A stretch of DNA of 64,000 nucleotides from Spirochaetota bacterium (GTDB taxonomy: Bacteria; Spirochaetota; Spirochaetia; Treponematales; Rectinemataceae), in the NCBI GenBank assembly GCA_022711355.1, contig JAKLFE010000015.1, positions 1 through 64,000 on the forward strand, given 5' to 3'. The first letter of the stretch is position 1; each line of letters begins with the position of its first letter. The notes beneath the pieces are model-generated. The model was not told where the DNA came from and did no database searches. It saw nothing but the letters and a program-made list of their open reading frames with translations. A program made the position numbers and the translations under genes. Below, in pieces: positions 58,512-64,000 of this stretch.

Positions 58512-59723
58512 ATGGCGGCTGTCACGAAGCTTGGGGGGGGAAGGATGATCCGCTCGGTCAACCGGGGCCTCATCCTCGCGGCCCTCGAGGCATCGAGCCA
58601 GTCGCGGGCCGACATCGCCAAGTCGACGGGACTGAACAAGGCGACGGTCTCGAGCCAGGTGGCCGAGCTCATCGAGGCGGGCCTGGTGGTGGAAACCGGG
58701 ATCGGCCCCGCGGAGCTGGGCCGCAAACCCCTCCTCCTCGAGCTGGACGGGGGCGCGGCCTACGCCGCCGGCGTCGCCCTGGCCCCCCGCTCCTTCCGCC
58801 TGACGATCCGGGACCTGGCCGGGAAGGAGCGCCTTGCGCGGGATTGCTCCCTCCCCGCCCCCCCCTCGGCCGAGACCGCGGTCGAGGCCATCGGGGCAGC
58901 CCTCGACCGGGCCCTCGCCGAGCTGCCGCGCCCGCGCTACGGCCTGGCGGGCCTGGGCCTCTCCGTGCCGGGCGTCGTCGAGGCCGAGGGCGGGATGGTG
59001 CTCCGCGCGACGAGCCTGGGCTGGGAGGGGGTATCCGTACGGGAGCCCCTCGCCCGGCGCTGCGGCTGCCCGGTCTGGGTAGGCAACGACGCCAAGCTCG
59101 CCGCGGCGGCCGAGCGGATCGCGGGGGGGCGCGGGAAATGCGAGGAGGAGCTCCTCTGCCTCATCGTCGGCGAGGGCATCGGCCTCGGGGCCTACTTGGG
59201 GGGGGAGCTCTACGCCGGCCCGCGGGGCTACTTCGGGGAGGCTGGCCACCTGCCCTTCGTCGCGGGAGGGCGGCCCTGCTCCTGCGGGAACCGGGGCTGC
59301 TGGGCCGCCTACGCCTCCGAGACGGCCCTGGCCGCGGACCTGGCCGCCGCGCTCGGCGAGAGCGCGCCCCTCCCCTTCGAGCGGATCGTCGAGCTCGGCT
59401 CGGGGCCCGATCCGCGGGTCGGCGCCTGCCTGTCCGACTACGCCGGCGCCCTGGCCGGCGGCATAGCCGGCCTGGTCAACCTCTTTTCGCCTAACGCGCT
59501 CGTCCTGGCCAGCGAGCTCCTCGAGGCCCTGCCCCGGCTCTTCGCGGAGCTCCGGGACCGGGTAGCCGCCCAGGCCATGGACTTCAACCGAGGCTGCGAG
59601 CTCAGGCTCTCGGCCCTCGGCCGGCGTGCCCCGGCGATCGGGGCCGCCCTGGCCGCGCGGGATCGCTTCATCGAGGCCGCGATCGAGGACCCGGGCCGGC
59701 TCGGCTCCCGCTCAGCGCCCTGA
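58512..59723 (+). CDS. ROK-family transcriptional repressor (NagC/XylR type)
   Basis: 403 residues. An N-terminal winged helix-turn-helix (about 15-70; VNRGLILAALEASSQSRADIAKSTGLNKATVSSQVAELIEAGLV) is followed by a ROK sugar-binding domain with GEGIGLGAYLGGELYAG and the zinc motif GHLPFVAGGRPCSCGNRGCW. The ATP-binding Gly motif at the start of the ROK domain (YAAGVALAPRSFR) is degraded, so it should bind sugar without phosphorylating it. AAGGAGGG 5 nt upstream sets the start. It overlaps the convergent cutC by 12 bp. Confidence 0.93.
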   Translation: MAAVTKLGGGRMIRSVNRGLILAALEASSQSRADIAKSTGLNKATVSSQVAELIEAGLVVETGIGPAELGRKPLLLELDGGAAYAAGVALAPRSFRLTIRDLAGKERLARDCSLPAPPSAETAVEAIGAALDRALAELPRPRYGLAGLGLSVPGVVEAEGGMVLRATSLGWEGVSVREPLARRCGCPVWVGNDAKLAAAAERIAGGRGKCEEELLCLIVGEGIGLGAYLGGELYAGPRGYFGEAGHLPFVAGGRPCSCGNRGCWAAYASETALAADLAAALGESAPLPFERIVELGSGPDPRVGACLSDYAGALAGGIAGLVNLFSPNALVLASELLEALPRLFAELRDRVAAQAMDFNRGCELRLSALGRRAPAIGAALAARDRFIEAAIEDPGRLGSRSAP

Positions 59724-60494
59724 ACGGTGGGCCGCGGGCTCCGCGGCGCGGATCTTGCCGATCATCTCCCGGGCGTAGTCCTCGTCGAGGACCTGGTAGG
59801 CCGCGCCCCCGCCCTCGGCCCCAGAGCCGAAGCGCAGGGCCGGATTCCCCGAGGCCGAGGGATCGAGCCGCTCGACGAAGCGGCCGAGGTGGAGCTGGCG
59901 GAAGCCGTCCGCGCCGACGACGCGCTCGATATTGTGGGGCCTGAGCCCGGGAACGAGGATCTCGAGGCGGCCGGCGGCGCGCTCGCGGAGCTCGAGGAGG
60001 AGGGGCTCGCCCTCCTCGAAGCTGTTGGCCCGGCCCTTGGTGAGGAGGCGCCTGACGCCGAGGCCGATCAGGGCCTCGAGGGCCTCGAAGGGCTCGGGCA
60101 CGAGGTCGAAGGCGCGGTGGAAGACCCACTCGAGGCCGGGGGCCTCGGCCATGAGGGCGGCGCAGCGCGCCTCGTCGATCCGGCCATCGGCCGAGAGGAA
60201 GCCGAAGGCGAAGCCTGCGGCCCCCTCCTGCGCGAGGAGGGCCGCGTCGCGGCGCATCGCGTCGAAGTCGGCATCGGAATAGAGAAACGCGCCCGGCCGG
60301 GGCCTGAGCATGGCGACGATCGGTATCGCCGCGCGAGCGCGGGCCGCGCGGAGGCTCCCCGCGCTCGGCGTCAGGCCCCCGGCGCCGATGCTCGCGTTGA
60401 GCTCGACGCGGTCGGCGCCGAGCCGGGCCGCGGCGACGCAGTCGTCGGCCGAGGCGGCGAGGAGTTCGATGGTCGTCCTAGGAATCACGCTCAT
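59712..60494 (-). CDS. cutC: CutC-family protein
   Basis: 260 residues, TIM-barrel CutC fold. RVELNASIGAGGLTPSAGSLRAA, IPIVAMLRPRPGAFLYSD, GAAGFAFGFLSADGRID, WVFHRAFDLVPEPFEALEALIGLGVRRLLTKG and VPGLRPHNIERV match E. coli CutC along its whole length. Named for copper homeostasis, but its biochemical role is unsettled. GGAG 10 nt before the ATG favours this start over one seven codons upstream, and a TTGACG-N18-GATCAT promoter ends 19 nt before it. Confidence 0.93.
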   Translation of the reverse strand: MSVIPRTTIELLAASADDCVAAARLGADRVELNASIGAGGLTPSAGSLRAARARAAIPIVAMLRPRPGAFLYSDADFDAMRRDAALLAQEGAAGFAFGFLSADGRIDEARCAALMAEAPGLEWVFHRAFDLVPEPFEALEALIGLGVRRLLTKGRANSFEEGEPLLLELRERAAGRLEILVPGLRPHNIERVVGADGFRQLHLGRFVERLDPSASGNPALRFGSGAEGGGAAYQVLDEDYAREMIGKIRAAEPAAHRSGR

Positions 60495-60513
60495 GCTCAC
60501 GCTCCGGAGCCGC

Positions 60514-60543
60514 ATGATCCGCGGGAAGGGCGGGGATCGTCAA
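60514..60543 (-). promoter_or_regulatory. Promoter of cutC
   Basis: Minus strand TTGACG (60538-60543), 18-nt spacer, GATCAT (60514-60519), just upstream of the cutC Shine-Dalgarno. Confidence 0.55.
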
Positions 60544-60582
60544 GGAGGCCGGGGCTCGCCTCCCGGTCGGAAACGCGGCCGC

Positions 60583-60852
60583 TCAGGCCAGGCGGTACGA
60601 GGCCGAGCCCAGGGGGCTCAACAGGACCCTGCCCCTGCCGGGGATCACCATGCTCTCGGAGGCGGAAAGGAGGTGATCCTCGCGATCCCCCTCGACGGTC
60701 ACCCAGAGGACGCCCGAGTTGCAGGTCACCCGCCTGCCCTTGGCCCCGCGGAGCGCGAAGGTCTGGCCGCCGACCAGGCTGCCCTTCTCGGAAACCGCCT
60801 CGGCGATCGTGACCTGCCCCGCGCCAGCGAGACCGAACAGGAACTTCTTCAT
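60583..60852 (-). CDS. DUF2917-family small protein
   Basis: 89 residues starting MKKFLFGLAGAG. The core RRVTCNSGVLWVTVEGDREDHLLSASESMVIPGRGRVLLSPLG matches DUF2917 (cupin-like, with the conserved x-x-GxLWVTxxGDxxDxxL pattern). Function unknown. GGGAGG 6 nt before this ATG sets the start, discarding a longer 5' reading frame that runs into AT-rich promoter DNA. It is divergent from a MocR-type regulator, an arrangement that suggests control by it. Confidence 0.85.
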   Translation of the reverse strand: MKKFLFGLAGAGQVTIAEAVSEKGSLVGGQTFALRGAKGRRVTCNSGVLWVTVEGDREDHLLSASESMVIPGRGRVLLSPLGSASYRLA

Positions 60853-60948
60853 AGGAACCTCCCGCGAGGCGCCTGAAACAAGCTGGCGCTTCACGCTTGT
60901 AAAATAGGGAGAATCGGTGAATAATAACAGCACCAGAAAAATGAAATT

Positions 60949-61018
60949 ATGTACATAACAATCTGATTAATGAGCGACTGTTATGGCATTCTGACAGCAA
61001 ACTGTATCGTTTTACATT
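60949..61018 (+). promoter_or_regulatory. Promoter region of the MocR gene with inverted repeats
   Basis: CTGACA (60991-60996), 16-nt spacer, TACATT (61013-61018). Upstream lie ATGTACAT (60949-60956) and the inverted pair CATAACA (60954-60960) / TGTTATG (60979-60985). The whole 60900-61040 stretch is AT-rich against a GC-rich background. Confidence 0.5.
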
Positions 61019-61041
61019 ATTTTCCTACGAAGGTGGGATTT

Positions 61042-62475
61042 GTGGACAAAAAGCTACCTTTATACGAGCGTTTCGCGCTCGAGCTCGAGGCCCAGATCAA
61101 GGCGGGAACCTTCCCGGAAGGCGGCCGCATCCCCGCCCTCCGCGAGTCGAGCATCCAGCATTCCTTGAGCCTCTCGACCGTCCTCCAGGCCTATCGTCTC
61201 CTCGAGACGAGGGGCATCATCGAGGCCAGGCCCCAGTCGGGCTACTACGTGAAATACCGCCCGAGCGGGCGGAGCCTCCAGGCCGACCCGGCCCCCGCGC
61301 GGGAGGACCCCACCCAGGTCAGCACCGACGAGCTCTCGATGCAGCTCTTCCGCGACACCCACGATCCGGACTTCGCCAAATTCGGGGCCGCCTCGCCCGA
61401 CCCCGAGCTCCTGCCCATGGCCAAGCTCGACCGGATCCTCATCCAGCTCGCCAAGCAGGGGCGCTTCGCCCTCGACTCCTCCTTCTACCCCGAGGGCTGC
61501 GAGGAGCTGCGGGTCCAGGTGGCGCAACGGGCCTTCGGCTACGGCTGCTCCATCCGCCCCGACGACCTCGTGATCACGGCCGGCTGCAGCGAGGCCATCG
61601 CCCTCTGCCTCCAGGCCGTCTGCCGGCCCGGCGACCTCGTCGCCATCGAGTCGCCGACCTACTTCGGCATCCTCCTCGAGATGGAGGCCCTCCACCTCAA
61701 GGCCCTCGAGATACCGACCAGCCCGGGCACGGGCATGAGCCTCGACGCCCTGGCCTTCGCCCTCGAGAACCATCCCGTGCGGGCCGTGGTCGCCATGACC
61801 AACTTCAACAATCCCCTGGGCTCCTGCATGCCCGACGAGGCCAAGCGCGAGCTCGTCGAGATGCTCGAGCGCAAGGGCGTTCCCCTGATCGAGAACGACA
61901 TCTACGGCGAGCTCTACTTCGGCGACCGGCGGCCGGGCGTCGCCAAGGCCCAGGACCGCTCCGGCTCCGTCCTCCTCTGCTCCTCCTTCTCGAAGGACAT
62001 CTCCCCCGGCTACCGCATCGGCTGGGTGGCGCCGGGAAGGTTCTTCCAGGACGTCAACAAGCTCAAGCTCGCCTTCGCCAACGGCACCTCGGTCCTCCCC
62101 CAGCTGACCATCGCGAGCTACCTCGAGTCGGGGGGCTACGACCTCCACCTGCGCAAGATCCGGCGCGCCTACGCGCAGAAGGTGGCGAGGATGTCCCGGG
62201 CGATCATGGAGAGCTTCCCCGAGGGCACCCGCATCGCCGAGCCGGGGGGAGGCTACGTCATCTGGGTACGCCTGCCGGCTGGCCTCGACTCACTCCTCCT
62301 CTACCGCGAGGCGGTGAAGTCCCTCATCACGATCGCGCCCGGCCACATCTTCTCGCCGACCCACAAGTACCGCGACTGCATCAGGCTCTCGGCGGCGGCC
62401 TGGTCGGAGAAGACCGAGAAGGACCTCGCGCGCCTCGGGCGCATCGCGAAGGGCCTCCTGGGCGCAGGGAGCTAG
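61042..62475 (+). CDS. MocR-type regulator (GntR winged helix plus aminotransferase-like domain)
   Basis: 477 residues from a GTG start with AAGGTGGGA 4 nt upstream. The GntR winged helix-turn-helix (about 1-75; LPLYERFALELEAQIKAGTFPEGGRIPALRESSIQ, STVLQAYRLLETRGII) is followed by a type-I PLP aminotransferase fold (about 110-475) with TAGCSEAI, FNNPLGSCMP, ENDIYGELYF, the PLP lysine in SSFSKDISPGYRIGWV and a C-terminal GGYVIWVRLP. MocR regulators usually sense PLP or an amino compound and control a divergent gene, here DUF2917. It is not followed by an operon partner. Confidence 0.93.
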   Translation: MDKKLPLYERFALELEAQIKAGTFPEGGRIPALRESSIQHSLSLSTVLQAYRLLETRGIIEARPQSGYYVKYRPSGRSLQADPAPAREDPTQVSTDELSMQLFRDTHDPDFAKFGAASPDPELLPMAKLDRILIQLAKQGRFALDSSFYPEGCEELRVQVAQRAFGYGCSIRPDDLVITAGCSEAIALCLQAVCRPGDLVAIESPTYFGILLEMEALHLKALEIPTSPGTGMSLDALAFALENHPVRAVVAMTNFNNPLGSCMPDEAKRELVEMLERKGVPLIENDIYGELYFGDRRPGVAKAQDRSGSVLLCSSFSKDISPGYRIGWVAPGRFFQDVNKLKLAFANGTSVLPQLTIASYLESGGYDLHLRKIRRAYAQKVARMSRAIMESFPEGTRIAEPGGGYVIWVRLPAGLDSLLLYREAVKSLITIAPGHIFSPTHKYRDCIRLSAAAWSEKTEKDLARLGRIAKGLLGAGS

Positions 62476-62510
62476 CGCACTGATACGCTAAACTTGTTCA
62501 TCTAGCTAAA

Positions 62511-62735
62511 TAAACCACAGAGGCACAGAGACACAGAGTTAAGAAAAGAGAGTATGGATTATCATCCTTTCCTCTCTCTTTCTTCTCTGTGCCTCTGTGC
62601 CTCTGTGCCTCTCTTCCATTCTCTTCTTCCTTCTCTTCCTCTCCCTCTCCCTCCGTGCCTCACTTCCATTTTTCCTTCTTTCTTCTTTCCTCTCCCTCTC
62701 CCCTCTGTGCCTCTGTGGTTTAAAAATCCCCGGTC
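62511..62735. repeat. Palindromic CACAGAGG-repeat element, copy D (expanded)
   Basis: Left arm from 62514 with CCACAGAGGCACAGAG units. The right side is expanded: a first TCTGTGCC octad array near 62587-62612, a pyrimidine-only stretch, a degenerate CTCCGTGCCTC near 62650, and a terminal CTCTGTGCCTCTGTGGTTT near 62703-62722. The outer ends (AAACCACAGAGGCACAGAG / CTCTGTGCCTCTGTGGTTT) are perfect inverted repeats. Confidence 0.88.
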
Positions 62736-62799
62736 GCGCTTCGCGTCTTCACAGGCACTGACAGCCCAACCTCCGGTCCGGACTCGGCCAAGCTTCCCT

Positions 62800-62829
62800 T
62801 TGACATCGGGCGGCCCGGCTTCGTATTAT
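62800..62829 (+). promoter_or_regulatory. Promoter of the thioredoxin gene, predicted leaderless
   Basis: TTGACA (62800-62805), 18-nt spacer, TATTAT (62824-62829), then 6 nt and ATG. No Shine-Dalgarno. The best-matching member of the leaderless set. Confidence 0.7.
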
Positions 62830-62835
62830 CTAGCC

Positions 62836-63159
62836 ATGAGCCACGAGATCACCGTCACCGCCGCCAACTTCCAGAAGGAAGTAGCCGAGTCCCCCCTCCC
62901 CGTACTCCTCGACTTCTGGGCCGAGTGGTGCATGCCCTGCAGGATGATCGCCCCCTCGGTGGAGCAGATCGCCGAGGCCTACGCCGGCAAGGTCGCCGTC
63001 GGCAAGGTCAACGTCGACGCCGAGCCCGACCTCGCCGCCCGCTTCAACATCGTCTCCATACCGACCCTCGCGGTCTTGAAGGGCGGGCAGGTGCAGGTCC
63101 AGCACTCGGGCGCCCTGCCCAAGGCCGAGATCGAGAAGCTCATCAAGAACGCCCTCTAG
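62836..63159 (+). CDS. Thioredoxin
   Basis: 107 residues, full-length thioredoxin fold. LLDFWAEWCMPCRMIAPSVEQIA holds the redox pair as WCMPC instead of the usual WCGPC. The cis-proline loop VSIPTLAVLKGGQ is normal. It reduces disulfides in the cytoplasm. The Gly-to-Met change between the cysteines would alter redox potential and partners. The ATG lies at the predicted transcription start. The stop (TAG) abuts the stop of the convergent gene with no base between. Confidence 0.94.
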   Translation: MSHEITVTAANFQKEVAESPLPVLLDFWAEWCMPCRMIAPSVEQIAEAYAGKVAVGKVNVDAEPDLAARFNIVSIPTLAVLKGGQVQVQHSGALPKAEIEKLIKNAL

Positions 63160-64000
63160 CTACTCCCCCGGCGGGTCGTTGGGGCCGCCGGGGCTCTGGG
63201 AGCTCGCTTCCCCGAGGTACCAGGCCTCGGCCCCCCGTTCCGAGCCTGGGCGCCTGCACAGGGAGCGGGCCGTCGAGGGCTTCCAGCGGAAGGCATCCTC
63301 CCAGGCAGCAGACGTCCCGCCCAGGGGCCAGGCCTCGCCGAGCTCGGCCACGAGGGCCGCGAGCTTGTCGTCGCCGAGCGCTCCCTCCTTGCCGGAATCG
63401 GCGTAGAACAGGGCATCGGCCACAGGCGCTCCGGGCCGGGGCCGCAGGGCCACCGCCCCGCTCGCGTCGGGCAGGCCTCCCGCCCCGCACCAGAAATCCC
63501 GAGCCCCCGGCGAGGCGTCCACCCCGCCCGAAGCCGCGAGATCGGCTCCGAGCTCGTCGATCTCCTCCGCCCTGCCCTCGGGGGCGAGGTGGAGGACGAG
63601 GTACTCCCCCGCGCCCACCTCGACCCCGCGGAAGCGGTAGGAGAAGCGCTTGGCGGCGTTGGCCCAGCAGAGCTCGACGCCGCCCAGGTTCCCGGCCTCC
63701 TCCACGACGAGCTCGAGGAAGTCGCGGTGGGGCCGCGAGGCCGAGGAGTTCTTGGCGGCCTGGGCCTCGGAGAGCCGCAGGGCCGCGGGGCGGCCGTTCC
63801 AGCCGGCGAAGGAAAAGCAGAAGCGCGTGGCGTTGCCCGCCCCGTCCTCGGCCTCCCCCGTCACCGCGTAGTCCGCCCCCGGCTCGAGCTCCGCGCCGAA
63901 CTCGAGGCGGAGGAAGTCCCCCTCCGCCCGGGCCGCGGGGCTCGCGGGCCCCGGCTCGAGGCCGAAGCTCCCCTCCACCGGCTCCACCGCCTCGTCGAAG
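63160..64000 (-). CDS. Lamin-tail-like domain protein, 5' end beyond the window
   Basis: The reading frame runs to the window edge, so this is the C-terminal 279 or so residues. About residues 90-270 (HRDFLELVVEEAGNLGGVELCWAN, FRGVEVGAGEYLVLHLAPEG, VALRPRPGAPVADALFYADSG, AFRWKPSTARSLCRRPGSE, EASSQSPGGPND) follow the pattern of bacterial lamin-tail (LTD) domains of surface or secreted proteins. That assignment is by pattern only. The segment before it looks like an Ig-like or CHU-type domain (ADYAVTGEAEDGAGNATRFCFSFAGWNGR). Many such proteins are surface-exposed in spirochaetes. Signal peptide not visible because the start is missing. Confidence 0.6.
   Translation of the reverse strand, partial: FDEAVEPVEGSFGLEPGPASPAARAEGDFLRLEFGAELEPGADYAVTGEAEDGAGNATRFCFSFAGWNGRPAALRLSEAQAAKNSSASRPHRDFLELVVEEAGNLGGVELCWANAAKRFSYRFRGVEVGAGEYLVLHLAPEGRAEEIDELGADLAASGGVDASPGARDFWCGAGGLPDASGAVALRPRPGAPVADALFYADSGKEGALGDDKLAALVAELGEAWPLGGTSAAWEDAFRWKPSTARSLCRRPGSERGAEAWYLGEASSQSPGGPNDPPGE

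Larger units (their letters stand above)
62476..62835. other. Intergenic region with no gene
   Basis: Holds a palindromic repeat element (copy D), a long pyrimidine tract and the thioredoxin promoter. Just after the MocR stop, GCTAAAC and AGCTAAA (62487-62508) recall the TAAACT half-site upstream of the ROK gene, but this is weak. No coding sequence seen. Confidence 0.6.

Noticed and set aside
60853-61041. Longer N-terminus of the MocR protein starting at 60970
   Set aside because: That extension translates AT-rich promoter DNA with inverted repeats; the GTG at 61042 has a good Shine-Dalgarno and matches the usual start of GntR domains.

Overview
This is a very GC-rich stretch (by eye about 70 percent G+C) of a heterotrophic bacterial chromosome specialised in carbohydrate sensing and breakdown. 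I lean towards a high-GC spirochaete (Spirochaetota, Treponema/Spirochaeta relatives). The reasons are a methyl-accepting chemotaxis protein, YesM/YesN-type two-component systems, LplABC-type oligosaccharide transporters, ROK proteins and LacI-fold hybrid kinases. This is inference, because there is no rRNA or other marker gene. I see no tRNA, rRNA, CRISPR array, transposase, prophage or replication origin. 52 genes are called, including one 36-codon gene and two cut by the window edges.

Layout. 1-5.6 kb: 3' end of an O6-methylguanine-DNA methyltransferase, a small lipoprotein, a GH18-like glycosidase plus polysaccharide deacetylase pair, a radical SAM/SPASM protein and a chemoreceptor. 5.8-15.8 kb: a CUT2 (galactofuranose/ribose-type) ABC transporter, preceded by an unusual three-component sensor operon of membrane histidine kinase, AraC-type response regulator and a lipoprotein with TWO tandem periplasmic sugar-binding domains. 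15.9-24.6 kb: iron alcohol dehydrogenase, ThiS/MoaD-like protein, two membrane histidine kinases, an EamA exporter and a PAS kinase/response regulator pair. 24.7-30.2 kb: an operon of PIN-domain protein, unrecognised 784-residue six-hairpin-like protein, sugar permease and GH32 fructanase. 30.2-39.4 kb: a pectin/hexuronate island (KDPG aldolase, kdgK, uxaB, uxaA, uxaC, GH105, GH28). 39.5-43.0 kb: a 1170-residue one-protein regulator (LacI-type sugar-binding fold, GAF-like region, histidine kinase, two receiver domains, AraC output). 43.2-47.9 kb: complete branched-chain amino-acid-type Liv transporter. 48.1-50.3 kb: AraC regulator divergent from a GH29 alpha-L-fucosidase. 50.6-56.7 kb: LplABC-type oligosaccharide transporter with a membrane AraC regulator. 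56.8-64 kb: secreted rhodanese, divergent ROK kinase/ROK repressor pair, CutC, DUF2917, MocR regulator, thioredoxin and a partial lamin-tail-like protein.

How the genes work together. GH28 and GH105 would release galacturonate and related uronates. UxaC, UxaB and UxaA convert galacturonate through tagaturonate and altronate to 2-keto-3-deoxygluconate, and KdgK and KDPG aldolase finish to pyruvate and glyceraldehyde-3-phosphate. Fructan (GH32) and fucoside (GH29) utilisation sit beside it, each with its own sensor or transporter.

Two sequence-level themes cut across the window. First, many genes lack a Shine-Dalgarno sequence and instead have a sigma70-like promoter (TTGAC-like, 17-18 nt, TATACT-like) whose -10 box ends only 5-7 nt before the ATG, which predicts leaderless mRNAs. 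Second, four intergenic copies of a palindromic element built from CACAGAGG/CCTCTGTG octads lie between transcription units.
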